NCBI GenBank assembly: GCA_018881555.1
Contig: JACAXG010000080.1
Span: 1,143,314 to 1,207,313, forward strand
Length of the DNA: 64,000 nucleotides
Origin: Amblyornis subalaris
Lineage: Eukaryota; Chordata; Aves; Passeriformes; Ptilonorhynchidae
Direction of reading: 5' to 3'
The translations under genes and the position numbers were made by a program. Below the pieces are notes generated by a model. The model ran no database searches, was not told where the DNA came from, and worked only from the letters and a program-made list of their open reading frames with translations. Shown one piece after another: positions 44,901 through 58,200 of the stretch. How positions within the stretch are numbered: position 1 is the first letter of the stretch; every line of letters begins with the position of its first letter.

Positions 44901-45944
44901 CCGAACTNTGGAGCCTTATGCCTGTTTCGTGTGGGTCAAGCCTATGCTGTAGTTTTTTGTTTCTTTGAGGGGGTTTAAATTTTGTCTAACTAAACCCTGA
45001 AGCATCTAGTTTTTCATTCCTGGATTAGAAATGTCCAGCATGTGTTACACTGGCTTACAGGAATTTGCTTTTCTTGAGNTAGTGTAATTTTTCATTAGCT
45101 TTATTCTTTTTTTCCCCCTAGATTTCCTTTTNTTGGACTTTGCTAATCAAATCTGAATGTAATACTTAAATCAAATTCTAAACTCAGATGTTCAATGTAG
45201 ATTTGTGATTGGGCTGAAATAATTCATTCTCTCCATGCTGAACCCACCTAATCTACTTGCTAGTTGTATTCTTGCCCTTTGTAGTGCAACATTTCTGTCA
45301 CCCAAGCAAGAANAATAGATCTTCANATGCTTGGCCGATTCGTGTAAGCCACTGTTTAGTGAATAGGCCCTTTGGTGTGTCATTTTTTTTCCTTCTTGTT
45401 TGATAAACTTGAGACATAGTTACTTTGAAGATTGGGCATTATCTACCTGCTCTGGGAACAGTTCCATGAAAACTGAGATTGGATCTCGGGGCTGCTGACA
45501 AGCTAATTCTGGACATTATTGGGAGCCTCAAGGTCAGTGTGCTTTCAACAGCAGAATAGAATTTCTGATGCATTCATCTCTCATTTTAAATAGGTCTCTC
45601 TAAACCTGAGCTGTGCTTTCCTATGAGAGGTATGAGAATTCGGGCTTACATACATTGTAGGGGATTTTAAAGATACTGAGATAGGAAAAGAAGATGACCT
45701 TCAGACCCTGGAGAGGTTATTAAGTAACAAGTGTGAGTTTTCACCCTAATGAACCTCTGTTCAACCTCTTGGCAGAATGAAACCACCTTAGTGTGTTATA
45801 GTAACTGATGTGAAAAGAGCTGCTGAACACCTATTTTTTTTCTGGGAGACAAATGCAAGGGGTTCCTTGAGTGATTATTGTTGTTATTTATAGACAGAAT
45901 TGCAATAAGCCAATTTATTGGCAGTTTCAGTGTGGAGGTGAAAG
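38901..45944. other. Gene-free sequence
   Basis: About 7 kb, AT-rich. I see no exon with splice sites and family resemblance, no RNA gene and no clear repeat. A tandem 20-base duplication (agttgttttcttcctt type) occurs at 41368-41406, and a possible very weak MIR tail at about 40440-40520. Confidence 0.65.
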
Positions 45945-46262
45945 AGCTCCAACAGGGCCATGTCCTTCCAGTGTTGGGGACACCAAAGCTGGACACAGCA
46001 CTGCAGGTGGAGTCTTACCTGAGCGGGGCAGAGGGGCAGAATTCCCCCCTCACCTGCTGCCTGTGCTGCTTGGGATACAGCCCAGGCCACAGTTTGCTCT
46101 CCGGGCTGGAGCATGTCCATCTTTTCATCCATGAGCACCCCCAAAGTCTTTCTCAGCAGGGCTGCTCCCAGTGTGTCCATCTCCCAGCCTCTACTGATAG
46201 CAGTAGTTGCCTTGATCCAGGTGCAGGACTTTGCACTCTTTACTACTGAGTTTCTGCAAAAA
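45945..46262 (-). mobile_element. CR1 LINE internal fragment
   Basis: The + strand reads ctccaacagggccatgtcct, ttggggacaccaaagctgga, cagcactgcaggtggagtct, gagcggggcagaggggcaga, cccaggccacagtttgctct, ccatgagcacccccaaagtc, and gatccaggtgcaggactttg. This is the reverse complement of the CR1 reverse-transcriptase C-terminal region that is widespread in birds. Both flanking parts are missing. The open frames here (45878-46249 on +, 45884-46291 on -) derive from the element and are not host genes. Confidence 0.9.
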
Positions 46263-49200
46263 ATTGGAATAGATGTTGGACTTGCCAGCACTTACAAATC
46301 TGTAATGAGGCCATCTCCTTATGGAGTGTCAGGAGAAGCTGGGCCAGCACCCCCTACCCTATGAGATCAGTGTCCCTCAACAGGTGTTGGGTGTGCCAGA
46401 ACAGAGGATCCACCTCTTCCTTGGGAAGTCAGCCAGGAGGCCTTGCTGCTTCACACTGCAGTCCCCTGTGTATCTCTGACCAACAAATCAGCTCCAGGGT
46501 GTAAATACATTCCCAGCTAGTTGGAACTGAACAGCTTTGTGACTAAAAAGACCAGCAGTTAGAAATGCTTCNGTTTTCAAGCAGTAGGGTAACAAACACA
46601 GTAACACGTAAAGCAGGATATTTAGGAGTATAGAGTCTCTAATCATTCCTCTCCAGGCAATGGAGAAACAGAGAGAGAGGANGTGTCCTGCAAGAGTTGT
46701 GTGTTCTTGTACACTCACTGTGCATGAATATGTGCAAATTGTTATCTCTGTCTGTGCTTTGGTTTCTCCAGGAAACAGGGAAAAATTGCAGTCAGATGAA
46801 ATATGCCATGTCAATTATTTTTCTTTCTTATGAAAGATCCTTCCTCTTTATCCACACCCTGTAATGTGTGCCATGTTTTGCATGCTCTCTCTGAACACTC
46901 TGACTTGCTGACCTTCTTTGGGCAATTGAAGGTCTGATGTAACTTCCCATGAGTCTCATCTGATACGACTTCCTTTTGAACCCATCACAGCTGGTTTATG
47001 ATGACTGGAGGGAATGCTGCAGAGCTCCCAAAGTTCAGGTTCTTGTCTGACCACTGTAGACCCCGACTGTCTGGAAAATCAAAACTGCCTCTGGAGAGAG
47101 TCCCTTGGCTTGTTGGAAAGTAGCAGAGAATGGCAGCTAAATTTAAACTTTAATAAAGGTCTTCTGAGCAGGATTAGGTGTTTATGGAATGTNTGCACTA
47201 GTACATAGTATTAAAGTATATCTTAACATTACTGCAACTACATTGGAGCAAGGGGGAAGACACTGCAGTTTTTAATGAAGTGCTTATGGCTTTGTTGACT
47301 GAAGTAGTGTCCAGTTCCCAGTGGACTGCAGAGGTCCTGAAGAGGTGGTGTTTAGCTTGAGTCTGCATGTTCAAACTGATCTGGCTGAGTCTGGATTACT
47401 GGCTGCTGAAATCTTGCCTTCCATCTTGCATGAGTGGAGTAGAAGGTGGCAGAAATCTTGCAGCAGTGACTTTCTCCCTCACGGATGGTCCTGTCANCTT
47501 GGGATGAGATTTGTTAAGGCAAGACTCTGTTTCGGTCATGCTAGAATCAGATCTGTTTCTTCTGAATCAAGGTCTGGATAAATGAAATACTAAGAAGCAT
47601 GGTACTTGATTCAGAGGATTTAAATCCAGACTGTTCATCCCTTTCTTGTCAAGAGGTTCAGATCTGACGGTTGGATTTCAGAAATTTTCTTTGAGGGAGT
47701 GACTANTGAAAGAGTTGCAGGAGCCCTAGAAACCGGAGTTCTTTGTTCACAAGCCATGCACAGTGCAGACAGCAGCAATAGCAGCAATCCATTTCCCCAG
47801 GAATTGCAAACAAGCTTAACCCTGAGTTGGAAAGACCATACTCTGGAGAGGTGAAAGGAAATTCAATATCTGAGTTGAGTGTGTTCTGACTTCCTTGGAA
47901 AACAGACTGCCAACTGTACAAAGTTACGATGATGATGTGACGAGGACCCATGGTTCAGTGAGGCCTCCATCAGCCAGGGATGTTCATGGAGGACTCCAAA
48001 ATCAGCAGTCCCANGGGGTGGGGGACAGGGGGGTCGGCAGCAGGCCTGTGTTATTCTTATCCCCACTATACNTGGATGCCTTGGAGAGCTTCAAGGTAAA
48101 CCTTTTGATGTCTCTTTTACAATGATCTGTTTCTCTATGTATTTTGAAATATCTGGTTCCAACGGTACTAAAAATTTGCTGTGACTGAGAACTTTTCCAG
48201 TGCAAAGTACTTGTTAAAATATAACACNTGTCCAGACCAGACTTGAATAAAGATTGTACTATTCTTTGCATTATATTGAAAGTTTGGCAATTTTCTTGTG
48301 CTTACAATGTAACTTTCCATTGAAGTCTAATTATAGACTTAAAAGTAAAAAAGTCTTCCCTGTTTTATAAAGAATAATAGTGACCTCTACCAAGTCCAAT
48401 CTCTACTTTTGAAGGCAGATATTCAGAGATGTGTTGCTACTTGGAACTTTTTTTTTCTACTTTCTTTTCAACAAGTGATTCTAAAAAACAGTATCATCTT
48501 CCCTAGTCTGTTTTCTGAGCAATGCCATTTCTGTTTCCAGCCCAAGCTTCGTCACAGTCTGGTAAATGTTCCTGCTGGACTATTTATGTCACCTTTCCAT
48601 GTGCTGCATTTTTGTCCTCCTTAGTGTGGGTCTCATTTCTTTATCCTTACGGGTGTTGTTTGGCCCTGGTCTATGTTTGCTCCCCAGATGGAGGTGGGTG
48701 TTGCATGGTACTGCTCCTTTTGGATCTTTCTCTTCTATTTGAGGGAAGTTTTCTACAATAGCAAGCAGGTGGCTTTTTCTCATAAAAGGAGCGTACTCTC
48801 TTCTCTGGAAACTGATATTGTGTTCTCAGTCAGCCACTTAGGTTTTGAGAGTTTTGAAAATCTTGCTTTCATTTTCATATTTCTAATAGTCTNAATGCAG
48901 CTACCTATTCTGTCAATCAATTTAATTCAGTGAAAGCTCTGGGGTAGAGAGATACTGTGGGAAAACTGCTTGCTTGGTTCTGAGGATCTTCACAAACTTT
49001 TTCCTGTTCAAGTTTAGTTGATTATTTTATGGTTTTCCACTACAAATGAGATTTATACTGTGCAGCCGTGTCCAATCAACACAAGATCTTAAAGCCTTTC
49101 GTACAAAATATTTTCAATGAAAGCTTAAATATACCAGATAAATTTAATCAAAAGCAGCTATTTAAACATTTTTGTGGCAAATATCAGTCATATTTCTCAA

Positions 49201-52200
49201 GGAAGGCTTGTGTATATGCTTTATTTTTTTCATTTATTCATGTTTTCTTTGCCTTTCTCTACCTTAAATGGGATAGGCCAGAAATTGTACTTTTGTTGAT
49301 GCCATAGACTTTTTGGTTTTGGATTCATATATTCCTTATGGCTCTTGGAAAATTATTCAGAAGCAAAATACTTGATCATAATTATAGGAACTTGATAATT
49401 AAGGACTTGTCCCTTCTGACATAATATGGCTAGACAGGTACTTTTTCATTTAGTAACCTTGGATTCAGATCTTGANTCCATTATACTGCTCAATAAAATA
49501 CTTCTTTGCAATGACATAAGGGTTTGCCATTATTGAAAAGAGAGAAAAAAATAGATGGAAAAAGGCAGGTGAGTAGGANAGAAAAGGAAGGCTGTGGTAT
49601 TTTCTTCTTAAAGAATTTATAAACGTTGGTGTGAGTCATATCCAGCATGAGATATGTAAAATATTAGAGATGTTCCTTCTGTATCAAAATTCATTTTTTG
49701 CTCTCATAAATAGTCTGCGTTAGATTTTGAAATCTATCCTAAGCGTTGCTAAGACTTGGAACAACTCAGTCTCAGGAATCTCTGTAGAGGTCATTTTCAC
49801 AAAGAAATACACAGTCTGATTTTCAAAAGAAAGGGTGTCAGGATCAACAGTAAAACTATGGAACAATTTGAGGTTTATTTATATCATCATCTTTATTTTC
49901 TCATATTTTTGTATGTTAGATACGTGCTATGTAAAAATGTACTAACACCAGTAGAGATTGGTGTCTTCCCCCTAGTTACAGGCTGTTATTATGATTTATT
50001 TTATCGTGGCAATGCTGGGATTCCCACAGGCTGCATACTGGGCAGGCAGAGGAGGAAGCTGGATCCTTCAGGGAGGACTTTGTGTTTGCTTCAGCCCTCC
50101 CTGGCGAGGAGGTGGCCTTGCTGCTGAAGTCCCCCAAAGGGTGCAGGTTTGTGTTGTCACTGCTCTTCAGGCATATTCTTCACTTGGCACAAACCCAGGG
50201 AATCAACCAAAGTGGGTTAGCCCAGAGACACACTGGGAGTGACTGCCAAGGGCACGGGATGAATATGAGGGGTGTTTGTGTGCATTAATCCTAAAATGTT
50301 GAGAGAAACAGTGCTCTAGGGTACTCTTGTGTCCTTCAGTGCTATACTCATGTCTGATTTGATTTGAGCAGGTGAATGACTCGAGAGCCCATTAGCAAGC
50401 ATTTGACCTCCTGTGTTCCCCATTTCCCTTCCCAGCTCTGACACTCCCTATAATTTATGTAGCTATTACACTTCAGCTGTAACTCAATTCCCACTTTTGT
50501 TCCTTTTACAGAAATTAGTACTGAAAGGCATAGCAGTGATGGAGGGTTTGGAATAACCACCAAGTTCTTTGTCTAATTAATATACATTTTTTTAAGATAG
50601 CATTGTANTGTTTGGGAGAACACAATGAAGCTGACTGTACTTCAGAAGTTTGGGACTGGTTTTCAGACTCTTCAAATTTGAGGCTGCACCATCAACACTG
50701 AGTGATACCACTAAAGAACTGTGAAATGGAGAGCTACCCTGTTCCCCCCTTTCTATTCCCCTTGCAGAATAAAAAGCAGGGCAGAAAAACAATGCTACTC
50801 TGACTTATTTATCTTTATCCAGTTCCTCTGTCAGTAAGGGGATGAAGCGAAAAATTCAGAACAAAGTAACTTAAAAAATCAAAGGATTAAAGCCCCATGT
50901 ATGTGATCCTGATGAATTGGATGATTCAGAAGATGTTAACCAGAGCAGCAGCTGTAATGGAAGGAGAGTCTGTAACAAACAGGTTTTCTGATTTATCGGG
51001 GTAATCAAGCANAGAAGTGGGCAGGCACTGGGTGGTACAGAATACCAACATTTTTTTTGTGCTGCCTGGGAGATATATTTGAACCTCTAGGGAAGAATTG
51101 CCCTCTCCCCTTTAATTCCCCTGAAGATTTTTTTTTTTCCTGAAAATGAAAGCAGGGAATGAGCATTTCCCTGAATCTCATTTTAAATCTTCCTAAGTTT
51201 AAAATGGTTACTGCTTGTTTATTATTGTTGGCAATGTAACGACCCTCATAGGAGGCTAATCCTGCTTGGTAAGAACATCCATTCCCTAACATAAGGGAGA
51301 TAATAAGTGTGGGAAACCTGGCAAATATAAATCTAGAGATACTGGGCTGCTTAGGAAAATGCAACAATTGCCCTGTGCTGTTTTCAGGGTGGTTTAGTCT
51401 GGTAGCAATGAATGGTCTTTGGATTGAAGACTTCTAAGAAAAAAACCCACCCTAAAATTACTCTTAAACCCATCTCTAATGCTATTTTCCTTGCTTGCTA
51501 ATGCAATATCCCAACCTCTCTTTCATGTGTAAAATCAGTGGGAACACGATGCAGACAAAGTTCAACATGACTTGACTGTGCTCAGGTTTTTAGAGANAAC
51601 AATCTACATCCAGTGTGGTGGGACTGAGGCTTTCATCTAGTTTTGTCCCCTCTAATGCCCATCACAATTTAGCAGGCTGTGCAGGTTTGCATGCATGGAG
51701 CATGTCCTGCAGTACAGGCTCTCTAGGGATACTCCCTGAAATCCCTTGAGTGTGTTTGCTGAAAAATGACAAGTCTTGGCATTTATCAGCCTGGGAGTTT
51801 TCTCCTGCACAGCTGTTTTCTTCTTGAGATCATATCCCCAATGAGAATCCTTAGCTAGCCTTGACTGGGCATTTTGAGCNTATATGTGTCTGGTTGCATC
51901 ATCTATTTATTTGTTTTTATTACTTGTGGGTGTTTTCNAAGGTGTCCCCAGCAGCATGACGAGCTCATCTCAGTCCCATCCACAGAACACCTTGCAAAGC
52001 TGCCCCNGTGCAACACCAGCCATAAGTAATCCATGTCTGTCAATTCCAGCTNCTCCTGACTGGAAGGAGGAAAGCTTTTGTTTCATCAATATCACTATTT
52101 TTTTCTTACTCTTATGATCTTTCTCAGTAGCCNTTTTGTCTGTTGAATGTTTATTAAGAAAATAACTTTTGTTTGCTCGTTGCAAGAAGAAAGAAGTTCA

Positions 52201-55200
52201 CTGCACACATGGGATAATATTTGTTTGATTTCCTGATGTGGTTCCTGAAGTCAGTGTGAAAATGTTGATATTGCCTCTTGAGATAAATATCACAGGAAAG
52301 TAGTCTTTTCCATTGTGTGTGCATACAATTACCCAGATTTACTTAAATTTTTAAATTATCATTATCATTTTAGTATTATAGGCCCCTCAGNACAGGCTAT
52401 TAGTGGTTGTTATTGTTGGTTTTAACAAGACACATGATTTTGTGGTCAATAATTTCTCTGCAAGTGTTTCAACAAAGCCTTTACCAAGTTGTGAGTTTGC
52501 TGACTGAGTTGAATTCTGTTTCTCTTCCCTAACTGGGTGCAAGTTCAAAACCATTGCCTACTCTTAGCTTTGGCCATTTGCTCTTTCCATTGCTGGGTTT
52601 GCTGTAGTTACTACAGTGAGATTAATTTTTCTGTGAAGGAAGGACAGACAGAGGTTGGGAAGCCCTTCCATTAGACTGAATACAGTGTCTTCTTAAATGA
52701 GAAACCACCTAAAAATAATATTGGAATAATATCACAGAGCATCCAAACAAGAAAAAGAAATAAAAAACAAATGAAGAAAATAGACTGCCTTCTGTACCTT
52801 CAGGTGGAGCAAATCTGGGCTTCAGTAAATATTTTCCCTGGGTTTGTGATTTCATAGCTGAGTGACTCCCAACAGAACCACCTGTTTGCCAGCTTTTTAC
52901 CAGCCCCAAGCTACTCCTTTCTTCCCTGAGCCTCCCTAAAATGCTCCTGCTTTGAGCACCCCCAAATGAAAGCCCCTGAAACCGCTGTGGTTGCCTGCCT
53001 GGCTCCAGCTGCCACATCCCCTCTTCTNTCTTGTGCTGGTCTTAGCACCAGCTCTTTCCATCTCGTTGGCCATTCTGGCCCACTGAGTCCACCCATTTGT
53101 TCACCTTTCACCGCAGAAAGCAACTCCCATCTTCTGGGGCAATGCTCTGGTAGCAATTTAGCAATTAGCTCTGGTAGCAATTTAAGAAAACCTGGANGCC
53201 AGCTGGGACTTCCAAGGAAGAAAAATAAGATGTGTCTGAGAGAAAACAGGTGCATCACAGCTCTGGGTTTGGTGAGCTCTAACAATACATCTGATGAAGC
53301 AGCAAAAATATTTTGGGCAACCTTAAGAAAAGCTGTCTCCTGCACTACNTTATCATTAATAATGGCACATTCCTGGTTTCAGTAAGTATATCAAGGATGT
53401 TTATTTTAAGGAGAAAGGGCACAGTTTATTTTGCACAGAACATGCCTGGGAATGTTTGTCATGATGNGTCAGTGACAATCCCAAAGACCTGGTGTTGCCC
53501 TCTTTGCCTATCACTGACTCCCTTGGCTCCCATCAGTTTGCATTCTTGGTATCGAATGTGTCTCTCCCANTGAAATGTTGATAGTATTTTTAACAAAAAG
53601 AGCCTTCGTATAATTGATATCTGCAAGAAACTGAGCTCCAAAAGCATGTTTTAACCTGTGTATTTTGTAAACACAACATGAAAAATTCACAGAGAATTTC
53701 TGTTAGATCCTGAGGCAACTGTGAGTCTTTTCCAAAGTAAAGGCTAAGGAGCTCTATGGTGTATAANGAAGAGAAAGTGAACAAAGAGATGCCAGATGGG
53801 AGTGTACAGGTAGAACTTGCAATTAGTATGTCTTGTGCACCCAGCAAAAGCTATTTATTGTGCTGTGGCTACAGGACAGACGACCTTGTGGAGGCACAGC
53901 ATGTTCTACCTGCAGGTTTTTTGGTGGCTTAGGGACTTCACCTTCCTAAACAGCAGAAGGTGCATTGACCTGGCCTCTGCTGTAGCACAGATAATTTCAA
54001 GCCCCTGGAGTCCCACCACTGTAACAGTGTCAGCTACAGGATGTGCATTTTCCATGCCCTGAGCTGACCTTGGGCGTGCAAGACTTTGGCGAAGCTTTAC
54101 CGTGTAGACATGGCCTAGGGCAGGTAGAGTTTGCCAAACGTGGTGTTTAATGAGACAGCCAAGTGTGTGTAGTTCAGTACAGCAAGTTCAGTAAAGCCCC
54201 TGAGGGCTGGGGTCCGAGGAATGTGCTGTGATGGAGCAAAATAAGCCAATGATCCTTTTCATCCACCTCTTTGGTTAGACTGAGCCTGGCTCCTCAGGGA
54301 TGCAGCAGGGAGAGGCTNAGAGCGCAGGGATACCAGCAGACCTGCCTGTCTCCTGAAGTGTTTATTGGTGTCTCTTTGCACTGAGCAGACTGTGTCCTCC
54401 TGTCCTGCTGCTCACAGCACAGCCGTGTCCTCGGGACACTGGAACAAGAGGGAGGGCACAGAAGTGCTGTACCTGGCATGGAGTAGACCCAATGCAGAGC
54501 CAGGCAAAGGCCGTGTGGTGTCATGGAAGCGCTGGCCAGGCCAGGGGAGGGTGTGCTGGCACAGAGATGGGGCACTAGCCCAGAGGGAGGACATCCAGGC
54601 AAGTACTAGAGATGGCTCAGTTGTGAATTTACTCTCTTGCTATGAGCTCCTGGTATAGGATATTTTATGCGGGATCCTCAAATTTGGACACTGTAATTTG
54701 GTGCCACTAGAGAACAATCAAGTACGTCATGTTTTTCTTGTAAACATAGTTATTCTGAAAAGCACATTTGCTGGTTTGAACAGTTTTAATCTCAAGGGCT
54801 TGAGGTCCAGCAGTTGCATGTTATTGTATTCCCCTAAAACGTTGTGATACTATCATTACATATACTGTACCTCTGTGTAAGTAAAGCTGCACCTTTGCAC
54901 AAGTAAGTGCATCATGTCACANACACACAATTCAAACCTGCCTATTGCCTAATTGTAGAAATTCTCTACATTCCTACAACTGGAAACATGAAGAAAAGAC
55001 TAACAAGTGGATTTCTAGGTGGTTCCAAAGGACAAGTGAGGTTTTTGTGAGAGGGTCTTTTTTGTCTTTTTTTTAAGGCAAATTCTTTTATGTTTTCTGT
55101 GAGAAGAGCTGCTCACTGGTCTTGTGGTTTGTGATGAGGAGCAGAACCCATTGTTCTGTGCATGGGAGGGAAAGCACTGATCACTGAGTAAGGCTTTCCT

Positions 55201-58200
55201 GTCTTTAGCACCTGCTGGTAGATGNAGCACCTTTTAAATGTCTCAGAAAATGACACTTGATTGAATTTTCTGTCATTTCTAGATAAAGTTCTTTTCTCCT
55301 TTCACACACCTCTTATTCTTTTAGATTGATTTAATCATAGATTATAACCATTAGAAACACGTGGTTTGAGAGACCTCCTGGATGGGCATCAGAGCACACC
55401 CAACAGGCTTGTCTGTATTTTGCTGGTAAAGGTTTAAACTGCAAGGAGAACCTAATGGGAATGTTAGGAGTTGCAGTTCTAAAAACAGAGCTCTCTGAGC
55501 ACAATCTCTTTGAACGTAAGAGAAATTAGTTCTGTTTCATCAAGGAGATAAGAAAATAAACATGATCATTCCTTGGCTCTGAAATGCTTTTTATTCAACA
55601 AAGTAATCTCTGTTTAGAAAGACATTTAGGGCTCGCCTGCTTGACAGTAGCTTGCTCTCTGACACTCATCTGTAGATTGTAAGAAAAAATAGACTAATGC
55701 TGTTTGTTTTGTAGAATTTGGAAATGTGTTGAGAGGACGCTGTGAAGCAAACAGAAGTTTAGGCCAGAAGGAAGCCCTGGAGGATGGAAGCATAGCCCTG
55801 CAAGGGCTAAGGTATAGCTAAGGCAGGGAGGGGGAGGAGGAATATTGAATGCTGCCTGTTTGGCTCCCCCTTCTCCCATTTCTGCTCTGTGAGCACAACT
55901 TAAAGCAGATCCCCTGCTGATATGGAGGTCACACGTTTTATTTCTGTCACACTCACATGGTGCCAATACCAGGGGAGTGTGNATCAGAAGCTTATTTTAA
56001 ACCCAAAAATATATGGTGTCACTTTGTATTATGATAGCATCCAAGGACCAGTTAGGATCAGGGCTTCATCTATTACATGCTGAATCTATTACAAGTTGAA
56101 CACGTGTTGTGTTGTTGATCCTCTGAGAAATTTCAACCCAAGATGCAAAGAGCTGTAGGAGGAGAAGGGAGGGTAAAGGAGCTGAAGTGTTGGGTGGTCN
56201 GCATAATGCTGGAAAGTAGGCAGAGCTGTATGCTAAAAACTGTCACTTAGAACTATTTAGGCAAGTAACTGAAAGACTTGGAACAGAGGAAAAGACCTTC
56301 TTTGTTTAACTAAACATTAAAGACATCTGAAAGATCTGAAGTNGATGTGGGGCTGGGGTGGGAGGAGGCAGGACAGGCAGGTGAGCAGATTAATGGCATT
56401 GTTGCAGCTTGCCCATATGGTGTTTGGGCTCTATATTTCCTCAGTTATATTTATCTGGTGGGATATTGTTGATACAAGCTTGGTCTGGAAAAATGAAATC
56501 AATTTACTGAAAAAGGTCAGCTCCGTGAGAATTGCATGATTGTGTGCACCCACTGTTTTTCAGGGCTCGTGACCTGTGTGTGAAGGTGACTGACAGCTAC
56601 TATGATTGCCAAACAAANTGGAAAAGAGATGAAGGAATGACTCCTGCTGAGGATCTAAGATGGGGAGGAGAGAGAGTGAAACCAGTTTGTCACATGTTGC
56701 AAAATTGTCTCTCTCTCTTTGTCACATCTTCCACTTTATTAAAGGCAAATGAAGAGTCAAAAAGGCAATTAAGTGATCTGTGCATAGATGCTACTGCCAT
56801 CTCCAGAAGAAAAAAAGCTTAATCAGAATTATAAATTTATTCAGCTCTGGCTGATAATATTCTCCTTCAACCTGAGCACTTCTGCTGGAACAGGAGCAGG
56901 ATATTCAAAATCTTCCTGTCTCCTGGAAAGTCCATGGAGTTGGAGGCAGTATCATGGAAACCTCAGTTAGGTATGTAGTATTCAGCAACTTCACAGATGA
57001 GCTTCCAGGAAATCTTTACAGCTTTTGTAATAAAAATAGCAATCATATATGACTTTGTTTATGGTGAGGCCCCAGGGTGAATTGTTTGGGTTTTGTCTGT
57101 AAAATTTTGGGCCAGTTGGTCTTGCAAAGAACAAGTGTAAGTTGGAGCCTCACAGCATTTAAACTCAATGAGAAGGAAATAATATTTGAAGGGAAATCAT
57201 ATTTTGGGCCCAGCAAGTCTGACACTGACTAGTGCTGCCAGAGTTTTAATATTATTGAATTCAACAATCTTTTCCATCAAATTCCAGAATCATCTGGAAC
57301 ATTCCCTCTTACGTGAAATAAATGTTTGCAAGCTGCCAGGTGATTAACTATGTTAGCTGAGATGTGAGGGTGTCTCAGGAGACTCTGCTTTGTTTTGCTA
57401 CTGTAATTTCCAGTAAAGATTTGGTCAAGACTTGAAACTGTCTCAAATGATGTATTTTGCAGCTTTAAGTTAAAATTCAGACCTGCCAAAAGNTTCTTGA
57501 TTGTTAGTTTTTCTGGCTGAAACCACCTAATTTTTCCACTGTGCTTTGTCCATGTAGTTATGGATCACTGTTTTATCTCTCTGGCTTTAGAAAAGACAAA
57601 CACTGTATCACTTCCTAAGTGTGAGGGGAAAAAAAAGCCCTACTAAAATATTAGTAAGAATTTTCAAAGGATTCCAAATTAATCAGATATTGTACAAATA
57701 AACACTGAAAGTGTAGGCCTAGTGAAAAGATTTGAAGTTTAAAAGGGACAAGCCATTGCCTGAGTTTAAAGGAAAGGGTAGAAGTGGAGAAATTACTGGT
57801 TTTGAGGAGGAATCTAAATTGAGAGGGCATTTGATAAAAGACTAATCAAGCATAAAGAATCACAAAAAATCAGTCACAAAATAAAGTGAAGAAGTAAAAT
57901 TAGTTAAATCATTTAGTCACATTTGCCTTTTCACAGCTGAAATACAGCTAAACAGATCTAAACATTATTCATAGGAAAGAAATGCATTTGGAATGAAAAA
58001 ACATCAGATGTATTTGAACATTGCTGCTTTCTAAGCCATGTAAATACAGATTTATAAAGAAATAGTGACTGATAGTGGAGATTTCAAGAACCATTCCCTC
58101 TGTGTATTATCCTTCAGCTGTATCCTTCATCAAGATGAGTGACAGGTCTTGCTCTTCCCACACTGGTTAAGGTTTGGAGATTCCCCAAATGAAGCAGATC

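Noticed and set aside
45878..46291. Overlapping frames of 123 and 135 codons
   Set aside because: They lie wholly in a CR1 fragment and its complement, so they are not host genes.
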